Source: Elysia crispata
Taxonomy: Eukaryota > Mollusca > Gastropoda > Plakobranchidae
Direction: 5' to 3'
Length of the DNA stretch: 64,000 nucleotides
Assembly: GCA_033675545.1 (NCBI GenBank)
Contig: JAWDGP010007236.1
Location: forward strand, 586,001-650,000
How positions within the stretch are numbered: position 1 is the stretch's first letter; each line of letters begins with the position of its first letter. Below the pieces are notes generated by a model that was not told the origin of the DNA, made no database searches, and worked only from the letters and a program-made list of their open reading frames with translations. Shown here piece by piece: positions 63,010 to 64,000 of the stretch. Position numbers and translations under genes: made by a program.

Positions 63010-63215
63010 TCAGCCATTACAAGGTAATCAGTGACACGTTCAAACCGTTTTTGTGTAAATGATTTCTAATGAGACAAAACTGAAGCAACAGGCAGCAGCC
63101 ATGACAAGTTAACCAGTGACACGCTCAAACAATTTTTGTTTAATTTTTTTTTTAATAAATGATTTCGAATATGACAAAACTGAAGTACCAGGCAACAGCC
63201 ATGTCAAAATAACCA
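63010..63215. repeat. Two and a half copies of an 85-100 bp tandem repeat
   Basis: CAGCCAT-ACAAG, AACCAGTGACACG and GACAAAACTGAAG words recur at about 63012, 63096 and 63197. A T-rich insertion explains the longer second spacing. Confidence 0.75.
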
Positions 63216-64000
63216 GTCTCTCGTTCAATCTTTTTTTTTTTAAATATATAATAGACAGCAGAGTGTAATTTTCTCCTTGTTAACATTATTATACCGGATT
63301 CTTGAATGAAACAAAAAAAAAGTATTGAAAGAAATTACACAGAGGAAAAATAGCCATTAAATGCCTTCTCAATACATCGAGTACCATCCAAAGCTTAAAA
63401 AAAAAAGCGCCTGGAATATTGTCCCGACCATTCTCTTCAAGTACAAAGCAAACATGACGCTCTGTCCATGGGTCCATCGTTATGTTCTCCGCGATTATGT
63501 AACTTAACCGGAGCCTGACGTGGATTGTCAATTAAAAACAAAACAAAACAAAACAAGAAAAACCGTTTCGCAATACATTGTATTGATTATACATTTTAAA
63601 TACACAACATAGCGGTTATGTTTCAAACGTCGTTTTTCGGCTTTGTTTGTGCTGCAACAGCCTTAAACCCAGCAACTGTTTAAAGTGTCAGGGGAATTTA
63701 TCTTTCATGATTTCAAATTGAATCGGGTTAAAACGATTATTTGAAATGAGGGGAAAAGATAATAAGACAAATTAAAAAAAAAAAGTAAAAACAAACAACG
63801 AAAAAGCGGTGAGTTCTAAATTCTGTCATTTTATTCCCTCAAGATTGTCCGGCAGTTTATTTGATTTACACGGAGCGAATTCCTTTTCTGGTCTACTAAG
63901 CTGAAAATATACTTCGTTGTGAAATCTCTACCTCACCCACCTCCTCGATCTGTCTGTCCGTGTCTCTCTATCTTTCTTTCTTTCTCACACACTCACTCTG

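Overview
This is a eukaryotic nuclear window, almost certainly from an animal. There are no bacterial-style genes. Coding sequence comes in short exons flanked by GT/AG (and one probable GC/AG) splice sites, and very long CT/GA, ATT and TTC microsatellites dominate. Three plus-strand exons are clearly U1 snRNP 70K, with a sequence that would fit a spiralian. With the tRNA-headed SINE-like sequences and the CT-rich repeats, a mollusc is my best guess, but nothing here proves it.

Genes. The firmest call is a fragment of SNRNP70 (U1-70K) on the plus strand: exons 33213-33275, 34025-34079 and 35177-35241 encode the linker and first RRM strand. I could not find its N-terminal exon or the rest of the RRM. 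On the minus strand, exons 14174-14370, 13340-13375 (a 36-nt microexon) and 12890-13042 join in frame into a basic, Ser-rich, probably disordered segment of a protein I do not recognise. Another minus-strand coding exon with its own ATG lies at 6088-6200, and ends in the same phase as 12890-13042. Weaker candidates in compatible phases lie at 28004-29340 (four tiny exons), 10477-10591 and 60939-60993. If these belong together, one large minus-strand gene spans most of the window and SNRNP70 exons lie in one of its introns on the opposite strand. That is inference.

Mobile elements. A 481-bp element with TA target sites (598-1078) looks like a pogo/Tc1-type MITE. A decayed LINE 3' end lies at 38488-38736. 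Two tRNA-headed SINE-like sequences lie near 25.4 kb and 31.0 kb.

Tandem repeats. 1-32 kb holds only microsatellites and homopolymers. From 32 kb onward there are at least nine minisatellites with 23-100 bp units, two of them almost perfectly homogeneous (39 bp x 12 and 42 bp x 10), plus a 440-bp TTC/TCC tract and a local duplication in which only one copy carries an expanded microsatellite. Most long open frames in the window come from these repeats and are not genes.
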